DNA from: a virus
Reading direction: 5' to 3' (one strand)
IMG/VR virus record: IMGVR_UViG_3300020473_000088
Coordinates: 1-31,101 of that record
DNA: 31,101 nt
A program made the position numbers and the translations under genes. Position 1 is the first letter of the stretch. The number at the start of each line of letters is the position of its first letter. The notes beneath the pieces are model-generated. The model saw nothing but the letters and a program-made list of their open reading frames with translations, ran no database searches and was not told the DNA's origin. Positions 24,233 through 31,101 of the stretch are shown here, in pieces.

Positions 24233-24757
24233 CTAGCTTGCACCACCGCCAGATCCCTGGTAAGATCTTCCACTGATATATGAACCTAGCGCATCTTGAT
24301 CAGCTATAGACTTTGAAGTATCAGCTGGGTTAGCTGTGGCGCCTAAGCCGCTTCCAAATTGAATATTTTGCTTAATAGGTTCGCCCGTGTAAGGGTCGAC
24401 TGTTGCTGGTGAGGTAGACCCCTTACCAGGTGAAGTTATGTTAGGGTAATACGGGTCTGCAGGTAATCCTTGTCCGCCAGTCTCAACTTTCGAAATATCA
24501 GGAGCGCTGCTGTATGTTAAGTCAAAAGTGCTAAACATATATCCTCCGTCGTTAACCTCGGTAGCTACTCCTGTAACTGGGCCTGTGGCTAGAACATCTC
24601 CTCTATCTTTTTTAGTTAAGACCTCTGCAGTTGTTTTATAAGTAGTGTAGACAGGTGATCCAGGAAAAGCTGCTTTGAGATTTGATTGATTTCTCTTGCC
24701 GATGCCGATACCTTCGCCGGTTGTGTTAACTGTTGGATAAGAATGTGTTGTTGGCAT
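24233..24757 (-). CDS. Unrecognised Gly/Ser/Thr-rich protein (174 aa)
   Basis: ATG at 24757 with AAGGAG upstream. The product is low in charged residues and rich in Gly, Ser, Thr and Pro, with a basic N-terminal stretch (GIGIGKRNQSNLKAAFPG) and a Gly-rich tail (SYQGSGGGAS). It looks like an extended or largely disordered structural protein. It shares no clear motif with its neighbours, though the small-gene cluster it belongs to lies between prohead protease and scaffold. Possible roles include a head-internal, core or completion protein; no function is assigned. Confidence 0.68.
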   Translation of the reverse strand: MPTTHSYPTVNTTGEGIGIGKRNQSNLKAAFPGSPVYTTYKTTAEVLTKKDRGDVLATGPVTGVATEVNDGGYMFSTFDLTYSSAPDISKVETGGQGLPADPYYPNITSPGKGSTSPATVDPYTGEPIKQNIQFGSGLGATANPADTSKSIADQDALGSYISGRSYQGSGGGAS

Positions 24758-24758
24758 T

Positions 24759-25001
24759 TTAAAGCTCCTTGATTATTATGTTTTTTATCTTTTGTCGCTT
24801 AGCAGCAATTTCTAGTAGTTTCTTTTTTAACTTAGCCTCTTCTATCTTGAGAGACTTAACATAGTCAATCTTGTTAACAAGAGAGCTTGCTAAGTCTTTT
24901 GCATCGACTTCTTCTGCATCTGAGGTTATTTTTAAACCCTTCTTTTCCTGTAGGACAAGCTGCCTTAGTATTTCTGGTGTTAATTTTTTAAACTTTGACA
25001 T
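24759..25001 (-). CDS. Small coiled-coil protein (80 aa)
   Basis: I start at ATG 25001, behind GGAG, rather than an in-frame TTG at 25025. The 80-residue product is Lys-rich and helical, with heptad-like leucine/isoleucine spacing over its last 45 residues (VKSLKIEEAKLKKKLLEIAA and onward), so a coiled coil is likely. T4 gp67, an 80-residue prohead core protein, sits in an equivalent area, but I see no sequence match and gp67 is acidic, so the length may be a coincidence. Its stop is one base before the next gene's ATG, implying coupling. Confidence 0.7.
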   Translation of the reverse strand: MSKFKKLTPEILRQLVLQEKKGLKITSDAEEVDAKDLASSLVNKIDYVKSLKIEEAKLKKKLLEIAAKRQKIKNIIIKEL

Positions 25002-25082
25002 TGAAATAGCTCCAAGCTTATTCAATAATACTTATTAAGCTGGCGAAAAATATCTAAGGTTTATTTAGACCCGGTTGTTCAA

Positions 25083-25559
25083 TTATTCAGAAAATGCAAG
25101 GGCTGCCCACTTATTAGCTGATTCGCTAAAAAGCTCAGTTGGATCAGCTGCAGCTGCAGCTCTTGATGCTGCATCACCCTGCCCAGCGGATGGACCTTGA
25201 GTCTCTGCTCGGTACTGATTTTGCAGTGTCGTTCGAGCTGTGTCTTCAAATATTGAAGACAGGACAGGGTCGCTGGTAAGGGATTGAGATGCTGCCTTAA
25301 TCTTACTTTCCTCTAGTTTGGGATGATTTTTTTCTGAAGAGTTATATGAAATATTATCTAGGCCTGTTCTTCTAGGTGCAGTGTGTTGAGTATTCTGCTG
25401 CTGGCTACGCAATCCGGCTCGATGCTCATTTAAAGCTGATATCTTATCTGAGTTAGAGCTGTAACCTACTGATTGATCAACCATAAGCCCTTCCTGTAAT
25501 ATTTCAACTAGGCAATCCTTGACTACGCTCTTTAGTGCCTTTTTACTAATTTTTGCCAT
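25083..25559 (-). CDS. Unrecognised protein with a C-terminal scaffold-like WAxLA motif (158 aa)
   Basis: The frame extends to an ATG at 25616, but the ATG at 25559 has GGAG upstream and begins one base after the preceding stop, so I use it. The N-terminal helix (ISKKALKSVVKDCLVEILQE) is followed by a Gln/Ser/Asn-rich, likely disordered centre, and the tail is Ala-rich, ending ANKWAALAFSE. The scaffold ends SRWAKLAGIKN, so both carry an R/K-W-A-x-L-A pattern within ten residues of the end. This suggests a shared binding tail, perhaps for the portal, capsid or protease. Function is unknown. Confidence 0.7.
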   Translation of the reverse strand: MAKISKKALKSVVKDCLVEILQEGLMVDQSVGYSSNSDKISALNEHRAGLRSQQQNTQHTAPRRTGLDNISYNSSEKNHPKLEESKIKAASQSLTSDPVLSSIFEDTARTTLQNQYRAETQGPSAGQGDAASRAAAAADPTELFSESANKWAALAFSE

Positions 25560-25560
25560 T

Positions 25561-26037
25561 TTATCCAACTCCTTCGAATTTTTTTCTTCCAATTCCATCT
25601 GCAAACGGTTTGCCATCTGTCCCTGAGAATACTAAAGTCCCAGTGAGAACAGGAAACTGATCTGCGCTTACAGCGGAGAGTCCTGCTATTATTGTGAAAC
25701 CTGTCGTTGCTGATGCTGACCTCACCCAGACCTGCTTGCATCTAATTTCAAGACGAGGTGACATCTTTCCTGCCGGTACTTCAAACCAGTTTTTGGTTGT
25801 GTTTCCAGGAATTGGACCTTTTGGAGACCCATCAACACCTTTCGCAGTAAATCCAACTCTAAGTGTATTTGCACCCGTGTTTGTAACACAGAAAAATCTT
25901 GTAACCTGCGGGAAGTTAATTACCTCTTCTACTACACCCAGGCCATTCACTGCCCCTGAGCCCGTGACATATGGAATACCAGAAACTTGATATGCAGGGA
26001 CGAAGTTTGGTCCCATACTTTTTGACCAGTTAGGCAT
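25561..26037 (-). CDS. Virion-like beta-sandwich protein, paralog B (158 aa)
   Basis: The product and its upstream neighbour both begin NWSKSMGPNFVPAYQVSGIP and share the core FF.VTNTGA.TLRVGF and NWFEVPAG.MSPRLEIRCK, then GFT..AGLSAV..DQFPVLTG. They are clear tandem paralogs. The VTNTGANTLRVGF pattern suggests a beta-sandwich in which a backbone-binding surface is formed, as in many phage capsid or tail decoration proteins. ATG at 26037, after a three-base gap from its paralog. A head-decoration or completion role is plausible from the position after the prohead protease, but no characterised family is recognised. Confidence 0.75.
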   Translation of the reverse strand: MPNWSKSMGPNFVPAYQVSGIPYVTGSGAVNGLGVVEEVINFPQVTRFFCVTNTGANTLRVGFTAKGVDGSPKGPIPGNTTKNWFEVPAGKMSPRLEIRCKQVWVRSASATTGFTIIAGLSAVSADQFPVLTGTLVFSGTDGKPFADGIGRKKFEGVG

Positions 26038-26040
26038 CTT

Positions 26041-26529
26041 TTAGCCAACTCCCTCAAATGTAGGTACACCAATTAACGGAAACTCAATCCCGTCAATTGA
26101 GCCAGACATAAGTGTTCCTGTAAGTACTGGAAATTGACTGGAGTCTACAGCAGAGAGGCCTGCAAGAACAGTAAATCCTGTTGGATTAGACCCATCTGTG
26201 GCTCTAAAAAATAACTCTTTACACCGAATCTCTAGCCTGGGAGACATTGTTCCGGCAGGTACTTCAAACCAGTTTTTTGTAGTAGGCTGATCGCCTACAC
26301 CTGGTCGGACTTGAGATGTTCCGTCAATACCGTGCTTTGTAAAACCCACCCTTAGCGTCTTTGCACCAGTATTGGTAACAGTAAAAAATCTTGTAACTGA
26401 TGGGAACTTAATAGACTCTGCAGTTGCCCCTACGCTAGAGACAGACACTGAGCCGGTAACGTAGGGTATTCCTGACACTTGGTATGCAGGGACGAAGTTT
26501 GGTCCCATGCTTTTTGACCAGTTAGCCAC
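26041..26529 (-). CDS. Virion-like beta-sandwich protein, paralog A (162 aa)
   Basis: Starts with GTG at 26529, which overlaps the TAG stop of the protease gene by one base (TAGTG), a classic coupled junction. It differs from paralog B mainly in two loops (a short RPGVGDQPTT insertion near residue 75 and DGSNPTGF near 115) and in its C-terminus (both end FEGVG). The start is GTG rather than the usual ATG, and coupling to the protease would set their ratio. The paralogs probably arose by tandem duplication; whether they form a hetero-oligomer is unknown. Same possible role as paralog B. Confidence 0.75.
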   Translation of the reverse strand: MANWSKSMGPNFVPAYQVSGIPYVTGSVSVSSVGATAESIKFPSVTRFFTVTNTGAKTLRVGFTKHGIDGTSQVRPGVGDQPTTKNWFEVPAGTMSPRLEIRCKELFFRATDGSNPTGFTVLAGLSAVDSSQFPVLTGTLMSGSIDGIEFPLIGVPTFEGVG

Positions 26530-27143
26530 TACTCATTCTCCCAGGTTAAAATCTCATTAAAAATTCTATCAATTCTATCTGTCTGAGTAAACGTTTTATT
26601 GAGATCATCCTGACTGACAACTTTTCCTTCATTCATCATAAAGGCGCCTGGGGTTGATGGCTCAGAAACCATATCAAAACAAATTAGCTGAAAGTCTTCT
26701 TGAACTACTTGGTTTCCACCCTCAGACCGGGTAGTCCCAACGCCCCTTGATGATATGCCCAGAGTTACTCCTGACTCGACCAGGCTTTGTAATATTTTAC
26801 CGCTTGGAGTGTTCAAAAGCTCTATGACACCATAGCAAACATCTCCATCCATGTGTGCCTCTCTAACGATATGAGATGCGTTTTTTAACTCAACAACGGA
26901 ACTGTCTGGATGATCACACTCACCAAGTGCTCTACTTTCTTGAATAAATTTTTGATAATTTCTTATCTCTCTTTCAAGTATTGCTCTCGGATATACTCTA
27001 CCATTTTGATTTAAAGTATCAGACTTTTGAAGTACGCCCTTTAGTAATACTTTTCCATCATTGTGCTCTCTTGACTCCTTGATCATCTCTGCTGTATAGG
27101 AGAGAGGTGTCCACTCTGTTAAGAGCTTAAGATTATTACTCAT
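26529..27143 (-). CDS. gp21: Prohead core protease (T4 gp21 family)
   Basis: The 204-residue product contains the family blocks KGVLQKSDTLNQNGRVYPRA, ECDHPDSS (putative catalytic His78) and GVTLGISSRGVG (putative nucleophile Ser131 or Ser132). The spacing of about 53 residues is like that between His85 and Ser140 in T4 gp21. Gp21 is a serine protease of the S77 family; it cleaves the scaffold and the capsid N-terminus after L/I-x-E motifs during head maturation. ATG at 27143 has AGGAGG upstream and overlaps the preceding gene by eight bases. It lies downstream of portal, as in T4, but separated by one gene. Confidence 0.92.
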   Translation of the reverse strand: MSNNLKLLTEWTPLSYTAEMIKESREHNDGKVLLKGVLQKSDTLNQNGRVYPRAILEREIRNYQKFIQESRALGECDHPDSSVVELKNASHIVREAHMDGDVCYGVIELLNTPSGKILQSLVESGVTLGISSRGVGTTRSEGGNQVVQEDFQLICFDMVSEPSTPGAFMMNEGKVVSQDDLNKTFTQTDRIDRIFNEILTWENE

Positions 27144-27990
27144 TTAAACCTCCTTCAATCTCAGATTTTAGACGTGATATAACTAGCATCTTTGATATAA
27201 CACTATCATCTATATTTTCTAAATTTTGTCTTGAAATAATTTTTCTTACAACATCGGCCTTTTCAAGAATGAATTTGTTATCTGTAGTGTCTAAGAATGT
27301 ATTCATTTCTGAGAGTGTATTTTCTCTCATAAGTGAAAGTTTATCTTTTATTGACTTTCCATTATCTTCTGCGATTGAAAAAACATAAGATCTGACTATG
27401 TCTTTTTGCTCATCATTAAGTCGACCTGTATACTTTTTATTAAACTTTTCTGACATTATTTTAACGACAAGTGCATCAACATCTGTATTTTGCTCAGCTG
27501 TTTCCCCTTCTTGCTTTTCTTTTAATAGCCACTCTACTGTCTTTGATTCGTATTCGACCATTTTTGCAAGATCAGATCTATCAACGCTTCGCCACTCATT
27601 AATCAGAGTTTGAATAGTTGCATACACCGTGTAATCAGGAACTCTCCTGTAGTAAAACTTATCATCATGCAGACTATGATTTATTTCTCTGATAAGCAGA
27701 GATTTTTCTCTGCTTAACTGGCTTGTATTGCACCTTCTAGACGCCTGCTTAGCCTCTGTCAGAATTGCTGCTGCAACTGAAGTGCTACTTACAGTAGACT
27801 TAGCGAGAGCATTAAATAACCTGAACTCTTTGTAAAGCTCAGTGTTTTTATTGAAATATTTTTCAATTAAGTTAAGCGCTTTTTGCGCACCCTTTTGATC
27901 ATCCTCAACAAGTCTATCAGATACGTGTCTAAGGAGAAGCTCGAATATTATCCCAACATTTCTCTTTTTATTATGAGATCTAGCTGTCAT
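27136..27990 (-). CDS. Conserved-looking helical protein between portal and protease (about 284 aa)
   Basis: The frame can start at GTG 27996 or ATG 27990; I prefer ATG because AGAGAG lies upstream at closer spacing. It overlaps the portal stop by 11 bases. The product is helical and basic, with KRNVGIIFELLLRHVSDRLV near the N-terminus and KKYTGRLNDEQKDIVRSYVF near the middle. From memory, similar proteins ('KRNVG..yE.L.r') occur near gp21 in other T4-like phages. In T4 this interval holds gp67 and gp68; this one is longer and not obviously related. A role in head assembly is inferred from position only. Confidence 0.75.
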   Translation of the reverse strand: MTARSHNKKRNVGIIFELLLRHVSDRLVEDDQKGAQKALNLIEKYFNKNTELYKEFRLFNALAKSTVSSTSVAAAILTEAKQASRRCNTSQLSREKSLLIREINHSLHDDKFYYRRVPDYTVYATIQTLINEWRSVDRSDLAKMVEYESKTVEWLLKEKQEGETAEQNTDVDALVVKIMSEKFNKKYTGRLNDEQKDIVRSYVFSIAEDNGKSIKDKLSLMRENTLSEMNTFLDTTDNKFILEKADVVRKIISRQNLENIDDSVISKMLVISRLKSEIEGGLNE

Positions 27991-30043
27991 TGTCACTCTC
28001 TTTTAAAATACCCCTTCTTGGAATATTTATTCTCTTCTCAAGGGATTTCAACGTAGATCTCATCTCTGACGTCATTTTAGCATTCTGGGTGATCTTTTGA
28101 TCTAAAAAGCTATCTAGAAAATTATCTTCTGTAAGCTTTAGACCTTTTAGCGGATTTACTAAATCTTGCTTATGGCCGAACGGATGTGCTATTGAATCAC
28201 TCTGGTCTTTTCTTGAATGTGTCGTCATTGCGAGATGATCTGTGTTAAGCTGATTTCTTCTTCTTCTAGATCGATTATATTTTGCTCTATCACCCAGGGT
28301 CTCTTTTTTTTCATCTTCCTCATCTTCTTCAGTGTCTTCGTCACCTTTAGATTCGTCCTCTACTAGGTGATCTGAGATATCAGACTCTGAAATAAGTGAT
28401 ATTTTATCAACTTTATTTTGGGCACGAATGGGAGAACTTTCGTCATTCATAGATAGAGAGACTACTTTTTCCACATCTAAATCTGTCTCGTCTCCGACCA
28501 TTAACCCTAAGTTACTTTGATTTCTATTATCTCCGGCAAGTTCAACTTCTGGTTCATCTGCAGCAGGAGATTCATCCTCCGGAGATGGTGGCGACATATC
28601 TATGTCGTCCTGAGCGCTTTCTGTATCGTCCCCTTCTTCGCTGGGTAATGTTACAGCTTCAATCTCCAGGTCTATCTTTCTATCTTCAAATTTTCCTTCC
28701 TCTAGACCCTCGATCTCTTTATCTGTTAGGTTTAGAATGTTCTTTCTTAAAAAGTTTCTATCAACAAGGCCTTCAGGCGGCGTAGCAGCGATTTCAAATC
28801 TAGTCCTAAAAAGCTCAAGCTTTTGCTGCTGTGCCACAGTTGAAGGATTTGAAAGTTGTAGGTCAAAATCCAGGAGATCTTCACCGTCATATCCGTGAGA
28901 ATATAGGTGAATAATGGCAACCTTGTTAAGCTCGGAAAGTATAGTTCTTTGAATTCTATTGATAGTCCTAGAGAATCTTATATCCTCTTGTGAGAGTGTT
29001 GCCTTGGCGCCAAGACCTTCATCATAACCTAGATAAGCCTTGGGGATCTTTAGAGCAGCAAACAATTTTTTCTGGATATACTCAACATCTTCGACTGCCG
29101 TTGTATTCTGACCACCGGCAAGAGTGTCTATCCTAGTTCCAGATTCAGCACCTCTAACTGGAAGATAATAATCTTCATCAACAGAGAGTGGGTTGTATCT
29201 TAGGTCAACTCTTCCCGATTCCTTATTAACGACCTGGCTTCGCTTGAGAGAGGTTTGAACTTGCTCCATATAGTTTCCAATCTCTTCTGGCGGTACGTTT
29301 CCAACATCGATATAGAAAACTCTTCTCTCAGGAGACCTGACTACTCTGTAAACAAGCATAGCGTCTTCAGCAAGGATTAGTTGCCTCCAAATTCTTCTTG
29401 CCGGCTCTAAGACAGAGGAGCCGTAGGGTAGAAAAGCATCGTTGCCGAGTAATCGAAAATGAGATACTTGCCAGTTCTCTAGAACCTGGTTACCCTCTGT
29501 AACCCAGCGAAATCTTACAGCCAGTGGGTCATTTGGGTCATACCCCTCCTCTCTTTCTACTTCATTTACAGGCATTGGGTAGACGTTTATTACACCGTGA
29601 TCCGGGCTCACATCGTTAAACAGAAAGAAATCTCCGTACTTACAAAGATTTCTAGCCCAGGCTGTTAGGTTAAACTCTACGTTAAGAGTGTCAAAAAATA
29701 GATCTTCGAGAATCTTTTTTATCTTAGGGTTTTCAGAAAATATGTGTAAAACCGCACCTCTCTCGTCTGATGCGACAGTTTCTTCAGCATAGATATCAAG
29801 AGCAGAACTTATCTCAGGTGTATATTCCATTTCACTAAAATCAGAATATCTTGCCATTCTATCGTAAGTCCCGTATGCAGACATAGCTGTAGAATACACG
29901 TGACTCTGAGTCTTTCTAAATATCTCAAATGCTGAAGATGTGTTTGCGCCCTGATAGGGTTTCACTCTTCTCTTTATGACGGGACCGCTTCTAAAGAGCT
30001 GGGTCAGTCTTCTAAACAGGCTTTCTTGTGATGAATCGGCCAT
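27980..30043 (-). CDS. gp20: Portal vertex protein (T4 gp20 family, 687 aa) with long acidic C-terminal extension
   Basis: The family pattern is clear: EYTPEISSALDIYAEETVAS (residues 73-92), ARNLCKYGDFFLF near 130-142, and WQVSHFRLLGNDAFLPYGSS, then RRIWRQLILAEDAMLVYRVVR; further on, SQEDIRFSRTINRIQRTILS. Portal forms the dodecameric ring at the unique vertex that starts head assembly and docks the terminase. T4 gp20 has 524 residues; this one has 687. Residues from about 465 onward are Asp/Glu/Ser/Pro-rich, followed by a basic stretch (SRRRRNQ) and a helical end (LEKRINIPRRGILKESDNDS), so the added tail is probably flexible. ATG at 30043 has CGGAG upstream, 45 bases after the terminase stop. 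Confidence 0.93.
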   Translation of the reverse strand: MADSSQESLFRRLTQLFRSGPVIKRRVKPYQGANTSSAFEIFRKTQSHVYSTAMSAYGTYDRMARYSDFSEMEYTPEISSALDIYAEETVASDERGAVLHIFSENPKIKKILEDLFFDTLNVEFNLTAWARNLCKYGDFFLFNDVSPDHGVINVYPMPVNEVEREEGYDPNDPLAVRFRWVTEGNQVLENWQVSHFRLLGNDAFLPYGSSVLEPARRIWRQLILAEDAMLVYRVVRSPERRVFYIDVGNVPPEEIGNYMEQVQTSLKRSQVVNKESGRVDLRYNPLSVDEDYYLPVRGAESGTRIDTLAGGQNTTAVEDVEYIQKKLFAALKIPKAYLGYDEGLGAKATLSQEDIRFSRTINRIQRTILSELNKVAIIHLYSHGYDGEDLLDFDLQLSNPSTVAQQQKLELFRTRFEIAATPPEGLVDRNFLRKNILNLTDKEIEGLEEGKFEDRKIDLEIEAVTLPSEEGDDTESAQDDIDMSPPSPEDESPAADEPEVELAGDNRNQSNLGLMVGDETDLDVEKVVSLSMNDESSPIRAQNKVDKISLISESDISDHLVEDESKGDEDTEEDEEDEKKETLGDRAKYNRSRRRRNQLNTDHLAMTTHSRKDQSDSIAHPFGHKQDLVNPLKGLKLTEDNFLDSFLDQKITQNAKMTSEMRSTLKSLEKRINIPRRGILKESDNDS

Positions 30044-30088
30044 TATCTACTCCGTCCTAATTTTATCACTACTTTTTGAAACATAAAA

Positions 30089-31101
30089 TTACTTATACAC
30101 CCATTCTAAATCAGGGTCAATTATATTTCTTGATCCCCATTTAGATGCGCCTGGAACCGGTTTTCCGTCTATTGTCACGGGAGTCTGTGCAGACGGATTG
30201 TTGTGTTGCCTATTTTCTGTAATTGCAGAAGGTAATCTGTCAGACTTATTAACTTTTACTGACATTGCATCAAGCATTGCCTTATTTAAGTCTCCTGAGC
30301 TTCTACCGTGATCTGCTGAGATATCATATAGCCACGTCCCTATTGCAAGGCTCATCACTAAGTCATCATTGTAGCCGCGCATCGCCTGGGCTTTATTTCC
30401 TTTCCAGATAAACGTTTTCATCTCTTCATAAAGTCTTGTGGAGTATGATATAATCTGCTTATTTCTTATCATCTCTTCAAGCTTTGTAAGAATGACGTTT
30501 CTTGTTTTTCCACTTGTTGTAAAACCAGCTATATCTGCCTCGCCCGGTGGAACATATCCTCCGATGTATACAGCTTTTCTTCTCCTGTAGTACAGTGAAG
30601 GGTAGTTTAAATCTTTTAGCTTAATAATGGTTGCATACCCATAGCTGTTATTTTCAGGACATACGAGCGCTTTACAGTACATTAAGCCAAATTTATTAAT
30701 TAAATCACCAAAGTCATCCGGAGGGATTTTACCTCTATATTCGGCAACTATCTCTCCCTCTGAAACATCTATTATGTGAAAAGTAGAGTAATCTTTTGAA
30801 TCTCCTCTTGCCACATCGGCAGAAAGGACATACTTGTGATCTGTAAGCGGGTATTTCCATATCCACACATTTCTATCTACGCCTTCTCTAGCTATAGGAG
30901 GCTTCGTATTATTTCTTAGGTACTTGATGTCATTATCAGATAAAAATGTTTCTCCGGAGCTTGCAAAGTCACACAAATACTCTTGTGCAATTTTTCTTTG
31001 AGAAAAGTTTCTAGTTTCTTTGTGAAACCATTCTTCGTCTCTCTCTGGGTGAACATCCCAAGGTAGCTTTATAGCTTTAAACTCATTAAGACCTGACTCA
31101 G
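30089..31101 (-). CDS. gp17: Terminase large subunit, C-terminal part with nuclease domain (T4 gp17 family, 5' end outside window)
   Basis: The frame is open from the window end to TAA at 30089, so the ATPase half is missing. Visible at the start is LPWDVHPERDEEWFHKETRN and then QEYLCDFASSGETF, typical of the gp17 linker. The RNase H-like nuclease follows: SADVARGDSKDYSTFHIID carries the first metal-binding Asp (like Asp401 of T4 gp17), VCPENNSYG the second acidic residue (like Glu458), and RGYNDDLVMSLAIG the third (like Asp542). All three are present, so the nuclease is likely active. Gp17 pumps DNA into the head through the portal and cuts the concatemer. A GTG inside the frame (30976) is not its start. 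The tail after residue about 240 of this part is variable. Confidence 0.94.
   Translation of the reverse strand, partial: ESGLNEFKAIKLPWDVHPERDEEWFHKETRNFSQRKIAQEYLCDFASSGETFLSDNDIKYLRNNTKPPIAREGVDRNVWIWKYPLTDHKYVLSADVARGDSKDYSTFHIIDVSEGEIVAEYRGKIPPDDFGDLINKFGLMYCKALVCPENNSYGYATIIKLKDLNYPSLYYRRRKAVYIGGYVPPGEADIAGFTTSGKTRNVILTKLEEMIRNKQIISYSTRLYEEMKTFIWKGNKAQAMRGYNDDLVMSLAIGTWLYDISADHGRSSGDLNKAMLDAMSVKVNKSDRLPSAITENRQHNNPSAQTPVTIDGKPVPGASKWGSRNIIDPDLEWVYK

Noticed and set aside
24759-25001. The 80-residue coiled-coil protein as T4 gp67
   Set aside because: Equal length, but it is Lys-rich and not acidic like gp67 and shows no matching motif.
30089-30976. The 295-residue frame beginning at GTG 30976 as a complete gene
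   Set aside because: The same frame continues without a stop to the window end with typical gp17 linker sequence, so it is the 3' part of the terminase gene and not a separate gene.

Overview
This window is part of a tailed-phage genome: the head, neck, tail and early baseplate module of a T4-related (Straboviridae-like or 'far-T4') contractile-tailed myovirus. Every convincing gene lies on the minus strand, so transcription runs from high to low coordinates. I recognise large terminase gp17, portal gp20, prohead protease gp21, scaffold gp22, major capsid gp23, neck proteins gp13 and gp14, sheath gp18 (two copies), tube gp19 and a gp26-family protein. No host gene, tRNA, CRISPR array or transposase is visible. 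The genes are moderately AT-rich, tightly packed, often overlapping, and mostly have strong AGGAG-type ribosome binding sites. The host cannot be named from this sequence; the closest resemblances I can recall are marine T4-like phages.

Layout in transcription order. (1) 31101-26529: terminase C-terminal half (cut by the window edge), portal, a protein of unknown function, and prohead protease. (2) 26529-23527: six small genes, namely a tandem pair of paralogous beta-rich proteins and four unrecognised small proteins. (3) 23455-20052: acidic scaffold and major capsid protein, closed by a strong terminator. (4) 19872-19516: a 118-residue virion-like protein on its own, with near-identical terminator hairpins on both sides. 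(5) 19390-17936: a tubulin/FtsZ-superfamily GTPase domain behind a long disordered N-terminal region. (6) 17793-14696: neck and tail-completion genes. (7) 14635-7294: two very large tandem tail sheath paralogs and the tail tube, closed by a terminator. (8) 7186-1: a gp26-family protein with a probable programmed +1 frameshift into a downstream reading frame, a 970-residue tape measure candidate, a small acidic protein and a large tail/baseplate structural protein running off the window.

The genes form one assembly programme. The scaffold, capsid, portal and protease build and mature the prohead. The terminase packages DNA. The neck proteins close the head. Tape measure, tube, sheath and chaperone-like proteins build the tail. 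The order differs from T4, where 13-14-15-16-17-18-19-20-21-22-23 are contiguous: here 17 is followed directly by 20, and the neck-sheath-tube block lies downstream of the capsid genes.

The most unusual points are the tubulin/FtsZ-like GTPase inside the virion gene block, the candidate +1 frameshift at a run of seven T residues before the tape measure gene, the duplicated giant sheath genes, and the terminator-bounded 118-residue cassette.
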